64,000 bases of DNA from CBDCNH01 sp965219015 (GCA_965219015.1 CBDCNH010000013.1:496001-560000); one strand, 5' to 3'; counted from the stretch's first letter, positions 16,693 to 25,783 are shown. Made by a program: numbers and translations. The notes: generated from the letters alone by a model not told the origin.

Positions 16693-18942
16693 TCAGGGCT
16701 GCTTTGACGGTGCGAGCATCCGGGTGACCAAGGCGCGCGTGCCGGCCGAGCCCTCGAGCAGCGCCCGTGCGGCGGCCAGCGCGCCGTCCGTCGCCGGCGC
16801 TGCCTCGGGCACGAGACGGGCGTCCGAAAGCTCCGCGAGGAGCCCCGTCGCCGTGGCCCTCGCGTCCTCGTCCCCGAGTGTCCGGACACGCTCAAGGTCG
16901 CCGGCCCGCCAGGCGGCATCCGCCTCGGACGTCACGGCACCCGCGTCGGCATAGGCGTCGGCGGCCGCGGCATGTTCGTCGAGCCGGCTCAGCGCGTCGC
17001 CCCGCACCGTCGCCGCCGCCGTTCCCGGCGCGCCCGCGAGGATCCCGAGCGCACGACGGCCGTCGCCATCGCGGACCGCGGCCTCCGAGAGCACGATCCG
17101 CGCGTCCGGGGCATCCACGTCCGGCTCGAGCAGGCGTTCGGCCGGCGCGGTGAAGCCCAGCGCCACCAGCCGCCGCGCGAGCATCGTGCGAACGTCCGGT
17201 CCGAGCGCGGGATCGGCGAGCCGGTGCGGCTCGCCGACGGTGTGGCGGAGGAAGGCGAGGTCAGGCGCATCCTGCGCGAGCGCCATGAAGAGCTCGGACG
17301 GGAGAGCCGCGGGGACCGGCGCTTTCGCCGCGCGGCGTTCCAGCCGGGCCAGCGCCGCGAACGCGTCGTCGTAATTTCCCGTCGAGGCAGTGGCGAGAAC
17401 TTCCGCACGTGCCAGCCGCGCGCCGAGGGGCGTCCCGCGGGCCTGGAACGCCAGCGCTGCGAGGGACGCGACCGCATCGGTGTCGAACGTCTCGTGTCGC
17501 GCGAGCCGCGCTTCGGCGAGTTCCGCAGACGCCAGAGGGGAGGCGGCCGCGTCTTCCGCCGCGACGCCTTCAAGGATCGCTTCGCCGCGCGCGTCTTCGC
17601 CTGCGCGCAGGGCCAGCGCCGCACCGACAAGGCGGGTTCCCGCGCCGGCATCGCCGATTGCGCGGGTCACGGCGTCATGCACCGCGCGAGCCGTTCCGGC
17701 ATCCCCGGCGTCAAGGAAGCGGCCCGCGAGCGGCGGCCCCAACTGGCGCCGCAGCGCGACCGGCAGGTCCGAGAAGGCCCGGATCACGGCACCCCGGTCG
17801 ATGCCGGTCGCTGCCGCCGGACCGGGCGTCGCGAGCACGGCCCAGAGCGCTGCGGCGCCGTCGCATCCCGCCATCCCGGCGAGCCTGCCAGGGCTTCCGG
17901 CCGCGCCGTCGTCGACGATGCTTGCGATGCTCTCGAGGATGTCGCGGTCGGGGACGGAGACCGGGAACGCCTGCAGCGTCGCGCGTGCCTCGGCTCCGAA
18001 GCCGAAATAAAGGTAAAGCCGCGCGAGGTCGGCGACGGCGGTAGCCGACGGGGCGTCGAACTCGCCCAGAAGGGCACGACGGCGCTCGGCGATCTGCGAA
18101 CTGGCGGGCTCGCCGTTGCCCCATGAGGCGACGTCGAAGAGCCCGTCAGGCAGGCAGCGGAGCCCGTCGTCATCGACGGGATCGCGCTTCGCCAAGGTGC
18201 CGCCGTCGCGGTCGAAGCTCGTCTCCGCGGCAAGTCCGACATGATCGTCGAGCGCGGGCGTCGGCTGCGGCTGTGGCTGCGGCTCGGGCATGGCGACGGG
18301 CTCGGGCTCGGGCGCGTCGGGCCGTTCGATCTCGGCATCGACGAGCCCCTGCGCCGCGGCGCGCGCGAGTTGCTCGACGAGCGCGTGGCGCGCCTCGACG
18401 ACGCGGTCGGCCGGCACCGGGGTCGCTAGGCTCCGGCGTGGCCCGATCGGCGCCGGTGTCTCGACCGGCCAGAACCATGCCGTTTCCGCTGCCGGCGTCG
18501 TCCCCGCGGTCAGCGGCAGCGCTACCGCCGGCGGCGCCGGGGCCGGCGCGCTCACGTCGAGCGGCACCTCGAAGGGAGAGTCCGCACGTGGCACGCCGTC
18601 GACGAGATCGAGCACGAGGATGCCCGGGCGAAGTTCGGTCACGGTCGCATGGCAGGCGCAGAGCGTGGCGAGGGCGAGCCCGTCGGCGGTCGGGGCGATC
18701 CCGCGGAGACGGGTGCGGGGGATGCGGCGCCAGACCGTCGAGAGATCGAACGACACGTCCGCGCGGTCGAGCCTAAGCGCGTAGCCGCCTTCGGTGCGCC
18801 CGAAGGTCCAGCCGGCGGGCCGGGCGAGCTGCACCACGAGCCGCGAGAACCCCGGGTGCTCGCCCGACCGGACCTGCACGGTCTCGGCCGCCGCCGGCAC
18901 GGCGAAAGCGAGCGCCGCGAGGACGGCGACGAGGCGGATCAC
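16693..18942 (-). CDS. large secreted TPR-like protein of the motor operon
   Basis: 749 residues from a GTG (GTGA overlap with the motA stop; AGGAGGCG just upstream). A signal peptide (IRLVAVLAALAFAVPAAAE) is followed by an AMIN-like beta domain (residues about 22-110), a Pro-rich acidic linker with repeated Pro-Gln (about 190-215), and then some 450 residues of Ala-rich helical repeats with a TPR or Sel1-like look. Function unknown. Being periplasmic and between motA and the transglycosylase, it may scaffold the stator or peptidoglycan remodelling. Only four Cys are seen (two at CACHA and one each near CLPDG and AGCDG), compatible with disulfides. Confidence 0.7.
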   Translation of the reverse strand: MIRLVAVLAALAFAVPAAAETVQVRSGEHPGFSRLVVQLARPAGWTFGRTEGGYALRLDRADVSFDLSTVWRRIPRTRLRGIAPTADGLALATLCACHATVTELRPGILVLDLVDGVPRADSPFEVPLDVSAPAPAPPAVALPLTAGTTPAAETAWFWPVETPAPIGPRRSLATPVPADRVVEARHALVEQLARAAAQGLVDAEIERPDAPEPEPVAMPEPQPQPQPTPALDDHVGLAAETSFDRDGGTLAKRDPVDDDGLRCLPDGLFDVASWGNGEPASSQIAERRRALLGEFDAPSATAVADLARLYLYFGFGAEARATLQAFPVSVPDRDILESIASIVDDGAAGSPGRLAGMAGCDGAAALWAVLATPGPAAATGIDRGAVIRAFSDLPVALRRQLGPPLAGRFLDAGDAGTARAVHDAVTRAIGDAGAGTRLVGAALALRAGEDARGEAILEGVAAEDAAASPLASAELAEARLARHETFDTDAVASLAALAFQARGTPLGARLARAEVLATASTGNYDDAFAALARLERRAAKAPVPAALPSELFMALAQDAPDLAFLRHTVGEPHRLADPALGPDVRTMLARRLVALGFTAPAERLLEPDVDAPDARIVLSEAAVRDGDGRRALGILAGAPGTAAATVRGDALSRLDEHAAAADAYADAGAVTSEADAAWRAGDLERVRTLGDEDARATATGLLAELSDARLVPEAAPATDGALAAARALLEGSAGTRALVTRMLAPSKQP

Positions 18943-19808
18943 GCCGCCTCCTGCTTCACGTCGCGCAGCGCATCCTCCAGCGCCGAATAGGTGGGGCGCT
19001 TGTGGTGCGGGGTGTTCTGCCGGCCGACCTCGATGCAGATGTTCGTCGCGTGGTTGTGCAGGTTCGCCACCAGCACCTCGCGGATGAGCTTGTAGAAGTG
19101 CCCGTCCTCCTCGACGACGGCCTGCACCTTCGCGGCGAAGGGGCCGACGAGCCCGTAGGCCATGAACACGCCGAGGAAGGTGCCGACGAGCGCGCCGCCG
19201 ATCAGCTTGCCGAGGATCTCCGGCGGCTGGTCGATCGAGGCCATCGTCTTGATGACGCCGAGCACCGCCGCGACGATCCCGAGCGCGGGCAGCCCGTCGG
19301 CGATCCCCTGCAGCGCGTGCGACGGGTGCAATGCGTGGTGCAGGCTGGTCTCGATCCGCTTCTCGAGGATCTCCTCGACCTGATGCGGGTCGTCGTAGTT
19401 CATCGACGCAGACCGCAGCGTGTCGCAGATCAGGTCGACCGCCTCGTGGTCCGTCAGGATGCGGGGGTAGCGCCCGAAGATCGCGGAGGACTTCGGCGCC
19501 TCGATGTGCTCCTCGAGCGCCACCGGGTTCTGCCGCGCGAGCCGGATCAGCTCGAAGAGGAGACACAGCAGGTCGCGGTAGTCGGTCGGCGTCCACTTCG
19601 GTCCCTTGAAGACCTTGCCCATGTCGCGGAACGTCGCCTTGATGGCACCGAGATCGTTGGAGATCACGAAGGCGCCGATGGCGGCACCGAGGATGATGAT
19701 CATCTCGTGCGGGGCCGAGTGCAGGATGATCTCCATCTTGCCGCCGGCGAACATGTAGCCGCCGAAGACCATGCCGAAGATCACGACGATGCCGATGATG
19801 CCGATCAT
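18939..19808 (-). CDS. motA: flagellar motor stator protein MotA
   Basis: 289 residues. MIGIIGIVVIFGMVFGGYM is membrane helix 1; GIADGLPALGIVAAVLGVIKTM carries the conserved Pro and Gly residues of helix 3, followed by LVGTFLGVFMAYGLVGP. The cytoplasmic loop has RPTYSALEDALRDVKQ-type C-terminal residues. MotA conducts ions with MotB, which is not encoded here. Confidence 0.95.
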   Translation of the reverse strand: MIGIIGIVVIFGMVFGGYMFAGGKMEIILHSAPHEMIIILGAAIGAFVISNDLGAIKATFRDMGKVFKGPKWTPTDYRDLLCLLFELIRLARQNPVALEEHIEAPKSSAIFGRYPRILTDHEAVDLICDTLRSASMNYDDPHQVEEILEKRIETSLHHALHPSHALQGIADGLPALGIVAAVLGVIKTMASIDQPPEILGKLIGGALVGTFLGVFMAYGLVGPFAAKVQAVVEEDGHFYKLIREVLVANLHNHATNICIEVGRQNTPHHKRPTYSALEDALRDVKQEAA

Positions 19809-19882
19809 GAGTGTCTCCGGGGCTGATGCTGCGCTTGCACCGAAGGTCGCAGACGCGCGTTAAGATTGCGTCTCGTGGTGGC

Positions 19883-20455
19883 CTAATTCTTCGGGACGAG
19901 CGCGTTGCGGCCCGCCAGCAGCACCGAAATCGCATAGCCCGTCTTGGGGCTCAGGCCCGCCATCACCGACGCCGCGGCATCCGGGCGCATGCGGGCCAGG
20001 AAGCCCGCGGAAAACTCGGGCTCCATCGTCTCGAAGAGCGTCGCGGCGTCCTTCGGCTTCATCGCCTCGTACACCGCCGTGAGCCGCACGAGATCCTTCT
20101 CGGACGCCTCGTCGGCGAGACTGAGCGTCGCGGCGAGCTTTGTCTCGGCGGCGGTCAGCGCGGCGAGCCGGGCGTCGATCGCCTGCTCCGAGAACGCGAG
20201 CGCCTGCTTGCGATCGGCCAGCGCCCGCTCGCCGTCGGTGAGCGCCTTGTCGCGGGCCTCGAGTGCGGCCAGGAAGGCCGGCGTGTCCGAGGGCGTGCAG
20301 CCGGCGGTCGAGACGCCAGGGGCTGCGGCTTCGATCGCCACGGCCGCGCTGATGCCTTCGGCGAGACGGATGACGCCCGAGGCGGCCATCAGGCCGGCGA
20401 TGACGGTCATCGCGCCCCGGACGCGCCGGCGTTTCGGCCTTGCGGAGGCGGTCAT
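19883..20455 (-). CDS. motE: MotE-like motility protein
   Basis: 190 residues. An N-terminal basic patch and one membrane/signal helix (about 15-40) lead to a coiled coil (residues about 65-115) and a C-terminal domain with YEAMKPKDAATLFETMEPEFSAGFLARM, the MgtE N-terminal/MotE motif. In rhizobia MotE is a periplasmic chaperone for the motility protein MotC. It starts with an ATGA overlap on the gene at 20452-20838. A 74-base gap with one TTAAC half-site separates it from motA. Confidence 0.75.
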   Translation of the reverse strand: MTASARPKRRRVRGAMTVIAGLMAASGVIRLAEGISAAVAIEAAAPGVSTAGCTPSDTPAFLAALEARDKALTDGERALADRKQALAFSEQAIDARLAALTAAETKLAATLSLADEASEKDLVRLTAVYEAMKPKDAATLFETMEPEFSAGFLARMRPDAAASVMAGLSPKTGYAISVLLAGRNALVPKN

Positions 20456-20838
20456 TGCGCCATCTCCGGACGCCGGCGGCTGCTGGCGTGGCGGACGGCG
20501 CGCAGCTTGCGGGCGCTGTCGGGCGCTTCCTCGGCGGCTGCGGGCGCGCCGGCTTCGGGCAGGTCGTGCATCGAGGCAAGAAGGATCTCGAGCCGCGCTG
20601 CGACACCTTCGGCCCGCCGGGTGCGGACCTCGAGCGATTCGACCGACCCGGAGGCGGCGGACCGCGCCCCGTCGAGCGCACGCGTCATCTCGTCGACCTG
20701 CGCCGACAGGATCGCGATGGCCGAGCCCATGCCGGTCTCGAGCGCGGTGAAGCGCTTGAGACGCCGCGACAGGACGAGGCAGTAGGCTGCCGCGGCGAGC
20801 GCGCCGGAGCCAAGCAGGATGTCGGCGATGAACGTCAT
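20452..20838 (-). CDS. small membrane coiled-coil protein (DUF6468-type)
   Basis: 128 residues: a membrane helix at about 4-24 (ADILLGSGALAAAAYCLVL) followed by SRRLKRFTALETGMGSAI and a coiled coil to about 95, then an Ala/Glu-rich and basic tail. This layout and its place between fliL and motE match a conserved small gene of rhodobacterial flagellar clusters that I recall as DUF6468; the name is from memory. Function unknown; a stator accessory role is plausible. Confidence 0.65.
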   Translation of the reverse strand: MTFIADILLGSGALAAAAYCLVLSRRLKRFTALETGMGSAIAILSAQVDEMTRALDGARSAASGSVESLEVRTRRAEGVAARLEILLASMHDLPEAGAPAAAEEAPDSARKLRAVRHASSRRRPEMAQ

Positions 20839-20849
20839 GTCGAGACCTC

Positions 20850-21329
20850 TCAGTTCAGGACGAATTCGGTGACGAGGAGATCGCGCACGCGGCCCTCGCC
20901 GGTGACGATCTGCACCCGCCGCAGCATCTGCGCGCGCAGCCGTGTGAGCGCCGTCGGGTCGTCGAACTCGCGGACCTCGACGGCACGCAGGTAGGTGTTC
21001 AGCACGTCGAGAATGCGCGGCATCAGGTGCTCGACATCGGCGGTCTCGGCGGACCCCACCTCGAGTTCGGCCGCGAACCTCAGGTGCCGGCTGCTCGATC
21101 GCGGCCCGAGCGAGATCACGATCGGCTCGATCTTGACGAACCCTATGGGAGCCAGCGGCGCGGGTCCGGCGGGAGCAGGCTCTTCCGCGTGGCCGCCGCC
21201 GATCAGACCGGACGAGGTCGCGTAGTATCCCGCACCGCCGAGCGCGAGCGCCAGCACGAGGCCCGCCAGGAGCGGCAGTTTCGAGCCCTTCTTCGGCGGC
21301 AGGGCAGTCGCATCGGCGGTGTCGGTCAT
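20850..21329 (-). CDS. fliL: flagellar stator-associated protein FliL
   Basis: 159 residues: basic cytoplasmic start (PPKKGSK), one membrane helix (about 18-40), then a periplasmic domain with FVKIEPIVISLG, LRFAAELEV and the end VRDLLVTEFVLN, all classic FliL. It is the first gene of the minus-strand motor/export operon and divergent from fliF. Confidence 0.93.
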   Translation of the reverse strand: MTDTADATALPPKKGSKLPLLAGLVLALALGGAGYYATSSGLIGGGHAEEPAPAGPAPLAPIGFVKIEPIVISLGPRSSSRHLRFAAELEVGSAETADVEHLMPRILDVLNTYLRAVEVREFDDPTALTRLRAQMLRRVQIVTGEGRVRDLLVTEFVLN

Positions 21330-21373
21330 GGTTCGTTCCGTTCGTTGACGATCCCGCTATAGGCCCATTCCGA

Positions 21374-21388
21374 CTAACGGGTTGTTAA
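21374..21388 (+). promoter_or_regulatory. CtrA-box-like motif between divergent fliL and fliF
   Basis: CTAA-CGGGTTG-TTAA matches the CtrA pattern TTAA-N7-TTAA with one mismatch and exact spacing, in a 124-base divergent region where everything else is GC-rich. CtrA controls flagellar genes in many alphaproteobacteria. It is about 45 bases before the fliL start and 65 before fliF. Confidence 0.5.
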
Positions 21389-21453
21389 GCGGCATCGGCG
21401 ACACCCGGGGACACGAGCTTCGGGCAGTACGTCCGTCGGAAGGGAGAATCGCC

Positions 21454-23082
21454 TTGCAGCAGATCGTCACCATCTGGTCGTCGCTGAGCCTGCAGCGCCG
21501 GGTGGTCGTGGTGCTCGCCACGGTCGCCATGTTCGCGGCGGTCCTCGGCCTCTCCCGGATGGCCTCGCATCCCGGCATGGCGCTGCTCTACTCGGGGCTC
21601 GAGAGCGGCCCGGCCGGCGAGGTCGTCCAGGCGCTCGAGACCCGCGGCATCGCCTACGAGGTCCGCGGCGACGCGATCTACGTCGACCAGAGCCGTCGCG
21701 ACGAGCTGCGCCTCACGCTTGCCGCGGAGGGCCTGCCGACCTCGAGCACGGCGGGCTACGAACTTCTCGACGGCATGTCGGGCTTCGGCACCACCTCGCA
21801 GATGTTCGACGCGGCGTACTGGCGCGCCAAGGAGGGCGAGCTCGCCCGCACGATCGTCGCGAGCCCGCATATCCGCTCGGCGCGGGTTCATATCTCGGCA
21901 GCCTCGGCGCAGCCCTTCCGCCGCGACCAGACGCCGACCGCCTCCGTGACCGTCACGACCGCGTCGGGCTCGCTCTCGCCCGCGCATACCAAGGCGCTGA
22001 AGTTCCTCGTGGCCTCGGCGGTCACCGGGCTGAAGCCCGAGGACGTCGCGGTGATCGACAGCACCGGCGGGCTGATGATGGCGGGCGACGAGGATCCCTC
22101 GACCGCCGGCGGCGACCGGGCTGCGGACCTGAAGGCCAACGTCGAGCGGCTTCTCGAGGCGCGCGTCGGCTACGGCAACGCGGTCGTCGAGGTCAGCGTC
22201 GAGACCGAGACCTCGCGCGAGCAGGTCACCGAGAAGCGCTTCGATCCGACCAACCGCGTCGCGATCAGCACCGACACCGAAGAGCGCTCGACGAACTCGA
22301 AGGACCAGAAGCCGGGCGCCGTGACGGTCGCGAGCAACCTGCCCGATGGCGACGCGAAGGCCGGCGGGCAGTCCTCGAGCCAGAACTCCGAGACCCGCGA
22401 GCGGACCAACTTCGAGGTCTCCGAGACGCACCGCGACATCCTTAAGATGCCGGGCTCGATCCGGCGGCTGACGGTCGCGGTTCTCGTCGATGGCGTGACG
22501 ACGACCGACGCTTCGGGGACTGCGGTGACAGAGCCCCGGTCGGACGAGGAGATGGCCTCGCTCCGCGAGCTCGTGGCCTCCGCGGTCGGCTATGACGAGG
22601 CGCGCGGCGACGTGGTGACGCTGAAGTCGCTCGTGTTCGAGCCGATCGCGCCCGCGGGGACGAGCGCCGAGGCGGGCTTCCTCGCGGGCCTCAACCTCGA
22701 TGCGATGACGCTCCTGCAGCTCGGCGTGCTCAGCGTCGTGGCGCTGGTGCTCGGTCTCTTCGTGGTGCGGCCGATCCTCGGCCTCGCGCCCGCCGCCGTT
22801 GCCACGCTCGCCCCGCCCGCGGTGCCTGGCGCGGCGCGCTCGCTGCCGGCCCCGGGCGACGCGGCGCCCGGCCGGGTGCTCACCGGCGAGATCGATGACG
22901 GCCCCGAAGACGCCGACGGCATGACGCTCGTCGGCGGGCCCCGGGCCGATGCGACCGGCCGGCAGGTCGCGCGATCGGACGGCGATCCGGTCAAGCGGCT
23001 GCGGCGGCTGATCGAGGAACGGCAGGACGAGACGGTGCAGATCCTGCGCAACTGGATGGAAGACCGCGAGGAGAACGCGTGA
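21454..23082 (+). CDS. fliF: flagellar MS-ring protein FliF
   Basis: 542 residues from a TTG at 21454 preceded by AAGGGAG; an in-frame start at 21382 adds 24 unlikely residues and would run into the control region. Membrane helices lie at about 15-38 and 425-447. LYSGLESGPAGEVVQALE and the ring-building motif with TPTASVTV are typical. The C-terminal tail (DDPVKRLRRLIEERQDETVQILRNWM-like, from about 510) is the FliG-binding end. It anchors the basal body in the inner membrane. Confidence 0.94.
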   Translation: MQQIVTIWSSLSLQRRVVVVLATVAMFAAVLGLSRMASHPGMALLYSGLESGPAGEVVQALETRGIAYEVRGDAIYVDQSRRDELRLTLAAEGLPTSSTAGYELLDGMSGFGTTSQMFDAAYWRAKEGELARTIVASPHIRSARVHISAASAQPFRRDQTPTASVTVTTASGSLSPAHTKALKFLVASAVTGLKPEDVAVIDSTGGLMMAGDEDPSTAGGDRAADLKANVERLLEARVGYGNAVVEVSVETETSREQVTEKRFDPTNRVAISTDTEERSTNSKDQKPGAVTVASNLPDGDAKAGGQSSSQNSETRERTNFEVSETHRDILKMPGSIRRLTVAVLVDGVTTTDASGTAVTEPRSDEEMASLRELVASAVGYDEARGDVVTLKSLVFEPIAPAGTSAEAGFLAGLNLDAMTLLQLGVLSVVALVLGLFVVRPILGLAPAAVATLAPPAVPGAARSLPAPGDAAPGRVLTGEIDDGPEDADGMTLVGGPRADATGRQVARSDGDPVKRLRRLIEERQDETVQILRNWMEDREENA

Positions 23083-23675
23083 TGGGACGGCCCTTGAAGC
23101 TCGAAGTCTTCGAATACCTCGACCCCGCGGATGCCTCATCGGTGCCGCAGCATGCGGTCGAGGAAGTTCGCCTGGCGGCCTACGAGAGCGGTTATACCGC
23201 GGGCTGGGACGACGCCGCGGCGGCCAATGGCGAGGCGCAGGGCCACATCCGCGCCGAGCTCGGCGCCAACCTGCAGGAGATGGCGTTCACCTATCTCGAG
23301 GCGCGCGGCCATGTGATGCGCTCGCTCGAGCCGCTCCTGCGCGACATGGTGGCCAAGGTGCTGCCCGAGATCGGTCGCGCGACGCTCGGACAGATGGTTC
23401 TCGAGGCGGTGATGCCGCTCGCGGCCGAACTCGCCGACGCACCCCTGACGCTCGTGCTCAACCCCGCGAGCCGGACGCTCGTCGAGCCGCTCGTCGTCGG
23501 CCAGAGCGCTGTTCCGGTGGTGATCCGCGAGGAGCCGACGATGGGCGAGGGCCAGGTTGTGCTCAAGACCGGCGTCCGCGAGCGACGCATCGATCTCGAC
23601 GACACCGTGGCCCGCATCGGCTCTGCGATCGACGGCTATTTCCACATCGAACCGGAAGCGAAACGGCATGGATAA
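23082..23675 (+). CDS. fliH: flagellar assembly protein FliH
   Basis: 197 residues. The ATG shares one base with the fliF stop (TGATG); a GTG one codon earlier is also possible. ESGYTAGWDDA-type Gly/Ala helical repeats sit near residue 40, and the C-terminal domain holds VLNPASRTLVEPL and GEGQVVLKTGVRERRIDLDD. It regulates the FliI ATPase in the cytoplasm. The order fliF-fliH-fliN-fliP without fliG between is usual in this group. Confidence 0.82.
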   Translation: MGRPLKLEVFEYLDPADASSVPQHAVEEVRLAAYESGYTAGWDDAAAANGEAQGHIRAELGANLQEMAFTYLEARGHVMRSLEPLLRDMVAKVLPEIGRATLGQMVLEAVMPLAAELADAPLTLVLNPASRTLVEPLVVGQSAVPVVIREEPTMGEGQVVLKTGVRERRIDLDDTVARIGSAIDGYFHIEPEAKRHG

Positions 23676-23946
23676 CGCAAAGCCGAGCGAGAATGTGAGC
23701 CCGTTCACGCAGGTGCCGATCGAGATCACCATCTCGGTCGGCAAGACCCGGCCCGCGGTCCGTGATCTCCTGCGCCTGCGCCGCGACGCCGTCCTGGTGC
23801 TCGACCGGCGCGTCGAGGATCCGGTCGAACTCTATGTCGGGACGCGCCTCATCGCGCGGGGCGAGTTGCAGGAGCTCGACGGCGAGCAGGCGGGACAGCT
23901 CGCCGTCCGCCTCACCGAGGTCATCGACATGCAGAACGGGCTCTGA
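23668..23946 (+). CDS. fliN: flagellar motor switch protein FliN
   Basis: 92 residues, the short FliN form. VPIEITISVGKTRPAVRDLL, LDRRVEDPVELYVG, and the end RLTEVIDMQNGL are the SpoA domain pattern of FliN. It overlaps fliH by 8 bases. It is a C-ring subunit controlling rotation direction; FliM and FliG lie outside the window. Confidence 0.92.
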   Translation: MDNAKPSENVSPFTQVPIEITISVGKTRPAVRDLLRLRRDAVLVLDRRVEDPVELYVGTRLIARGELQELDGEQAGQLAVRLTEVIDMQNGL

Positions 23947-23948
23947 CC

Positions 23949-24668
23949 ATGCGCCGCGCGGGCCTGCTGGCCCTCGCCCTCGTTCTCGTGGCCGGTCCCG
24001 CGGCGGCGCAGGTCACGCTCTCCCTCGGCGACGACGGCTCGCTCGCGACGCGCTCGATCCAGCTCCTCGTCCTCGTGACGCTCCTGAGCCTCGTACCGGG
24101 GCTCGCGATCATGATCACCTGTTTCCCGTTCATCGTGACCGTGCTCGCGATCCTGCGCCAGGCCATCGGCCTGCAGCAGTCGCCGCCCAACATGCTCATC
24201 GTCAGCCTCGCGCTGTTCCTGACCTACTTCGTCATGGAGCCGACGTTCACCGAGGCCTACACCAAAGGCATCGAGCCGCTCGTCGCCGGCACCACCGAGC
24301 TCGAGCCGGCGTTCCAGGCCACGATCCAGCCGTTCCGCGTGTTCATGGCCGGCCGCATCGAGCCCGGCACCTTCGAGGAGCTGCGCGCGCTCCGCCCCGA
24401 CACGCCCGTGTCCGCGATCCCCGAGGCGCCGCTCTCGATCCTGGTGCCGTCGTTCCTGCTCTCCGAGATCTCGCGCGCCTTCCAGATCGGCTTCCTGGTG
24501 TTCCTGCCGTTCCTCATCATCGACCTCGTGGTCGCGGCGGTGCTGATGTCGATGGGCATGATGATGGTGCCGCCGGCGATCGTCTCGCTGCCGTTCAAGC
24601 TCGCGTTCTTCGTCGTGGCGGACGGCTGGAGCCTGATCTCCAGCGCGCTGGTGCGGAGCTACTTCTAG
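23949..24668 (+). CDS. fliP: flagellar export gate protein FliP
   Basis: 239 residues. A cleavable signal peptide (RRAGLLALALVLVAGPAAAQ) is followed by TLLSLVPGLAIMITCFPFIVTVLAILRQAIGLQQSPPN-type helices and by FLLSEISRAFQIGF, LVVAAVLMSMGMMM and LPFKLAFFVVADGW, the FliP signatures. It ends the flagellar cluster, overlapping the stop of the convergent glycosyltransferase by three bases. Confidence 0.96.
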   Translation: MRRAGLLALALVLVAGPAAAQVTLSLGDDGSLATRSIQLLVLVTLLSLVPGLAIMITCFPFIVTVLAILRQAIGLQQSPPNMLIVSLALFLTYFVMEPTFTEAYTKGIEPLVAGTTELEPAFQATIQPFRVFMAGRIEPGTFEELRALRPDTPVSAIPEAPLSILVPSFLLSEISRAFQIGFLVFLPFLIIDLVVAAVLMSMGMMMVPPAIVSLPFKLAFFVVADGWSLISSALVRSYF

Positions 24669-25621
24669 CGCCGGAGCCTGCGCCAGGAGAACCGGTAGTT
24701 CCGCGGCCGCACCAGGCTCAGGACCGGCGTGAGCGGCAGCCGGACGAGCGCGTTCCAGTCCCGCCGCCGCCAGAACAGCCCCGCCGCATCGAGGTAGGTG
24801 GCGTAGGCGCTCCGGACGTCTCCGACCGCGAAGGCGTCGCGGAGCGCGAACGTCACCGTCCGGGCCAGCGCCGTCTCGCGCAGCGCCGGCGCGCCCGGAT
24901 AGGCGCCGCTGCCGTTGCGCCGCAGGATGTAGCGCGTGGCGGCGCGCATCCGCGGCACACTGTGCGTCAGGCTGTCGGCGTTGCCGGTCCGGTAGCCCAC
25001 GAGCACCGGGGACGTGACGGACCAGACCTCTCCCAACGCGCCCGCCCGGTAGAAGAGATCGGTGTCCTCGCCGCAGCGGACCTCGGTCGTGAACCCGCCA
25101 AGCGCTGCGAATGCGTCGCGACGGATCACCGTGTTGCAGGCACCGAGCATCGCCAGCCGGGCATCGAGGCGCATCTCGAGCATCGTCGGATGGCGCACGA
25201 TCGTGACCGGCTGTCGCCCGATCGCCGCGAGGCTGTCGCGCTCGGTGAAGGGTGCCGTCTGGAGGAAGATGACGCGCGGCCCATCCGTCGCCGCTTCGGC
25301 GAGCACTCCGGCGAGCGCCTCGACCGTCCAGGGCAGCCACAGGTCGTCGCTGTCGAGAAACGCGAGCCAACGCCCCGTCGCCGCTTCCGCCGCGCGGTTC
25401 CTTGCGGCGCCAGGGCCTGCGTTATCCTGCCGGATGAGACGCATGGGCACGCCCTGATGCGTCGCGATGAAGGCCTCCGCCGCCTCGGCCGTCCCGTCGG
25501 TCGAGCCGTCGTCGACGATGATGACCTCGTAGGCGCCCCGCTGACCCTCGAGCGACCCGAGGCAATCAAGGAGGAGGTCCGGCCGATTGAAGGCCGGCAC
25601 GATGACCGAGAAGGCGTACAT
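24665..25621 (-). CDS. family 2 glycosyltransferase
   Basis: 318 residues with the GT-A fold: SVIVPAFNRPDLLLDCL, VDDGSTDGT (residues about 35-43), NRAAEAATGRWLAFLDSDD (DxD metal site near 90) and a later GGFTTEVRCGEDTDLF. The acceptor is not predictable. It converges on fliP and diverges from rnd, so it is probably a single-gene transcript marking the switch from flagellar to envelope genes. Confidence 0.85.
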   Translation of the reverse strand: MYAFSVIVPAFNRPDLLLDCLGSLEGQRGAYEVIIVDDGSTDGTAEAAEAFIATHQGVPMRLIRQDNAGPGAARNRAAEAATGRWLAFLDSDDLWLPWTVEALAGVLAEAATDGPRVIFLQTAPFTERDSLAAIGRQPVTIVRHPTMLEMRLDARLAMLGACNTVIRRDAFAALGGFTTEVRCGEDTDLFYRAGALGEVWSVTSPVLVGYRTGNADSLTHSVPRMRAATRYILRRNGSGAYPGAPALRETALARTVTFALRDAFAVGDVRSAYATYLDAAGLFWRRRDWNALVRLPLTPVLSLVRPRNYRFSWRRLRR

Positions 25622-25727
25622 GGTTTCCCCGTGGGCTGGTCGGCGGCACCCTTGCTGCCGCGGCGCCGCCCGTGCAAGCCCGTTGGCCGCAGCCGATGCC
25701 GGAGGGAGCGACCTTGCCCGGAGGTGC

Positions 25728-25756
25728 TTGAACCTTGCGCGCCCGGAGCCTAACCC
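25728..25756 (+). promoter_or_regulatory. possible promoter of the RNase D gene
   Basis: TTGAAC and TAACCC are 17 bases apart, 27 bases before the likely TTG start. The -35 element is fair and the -10 is poor. Nothing better is seen in this 162-base divergent gap. Confidence 0.3.
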
Positions 25757-25783
25757 GGGGATGACGACGGCACGGGGCGCAGC

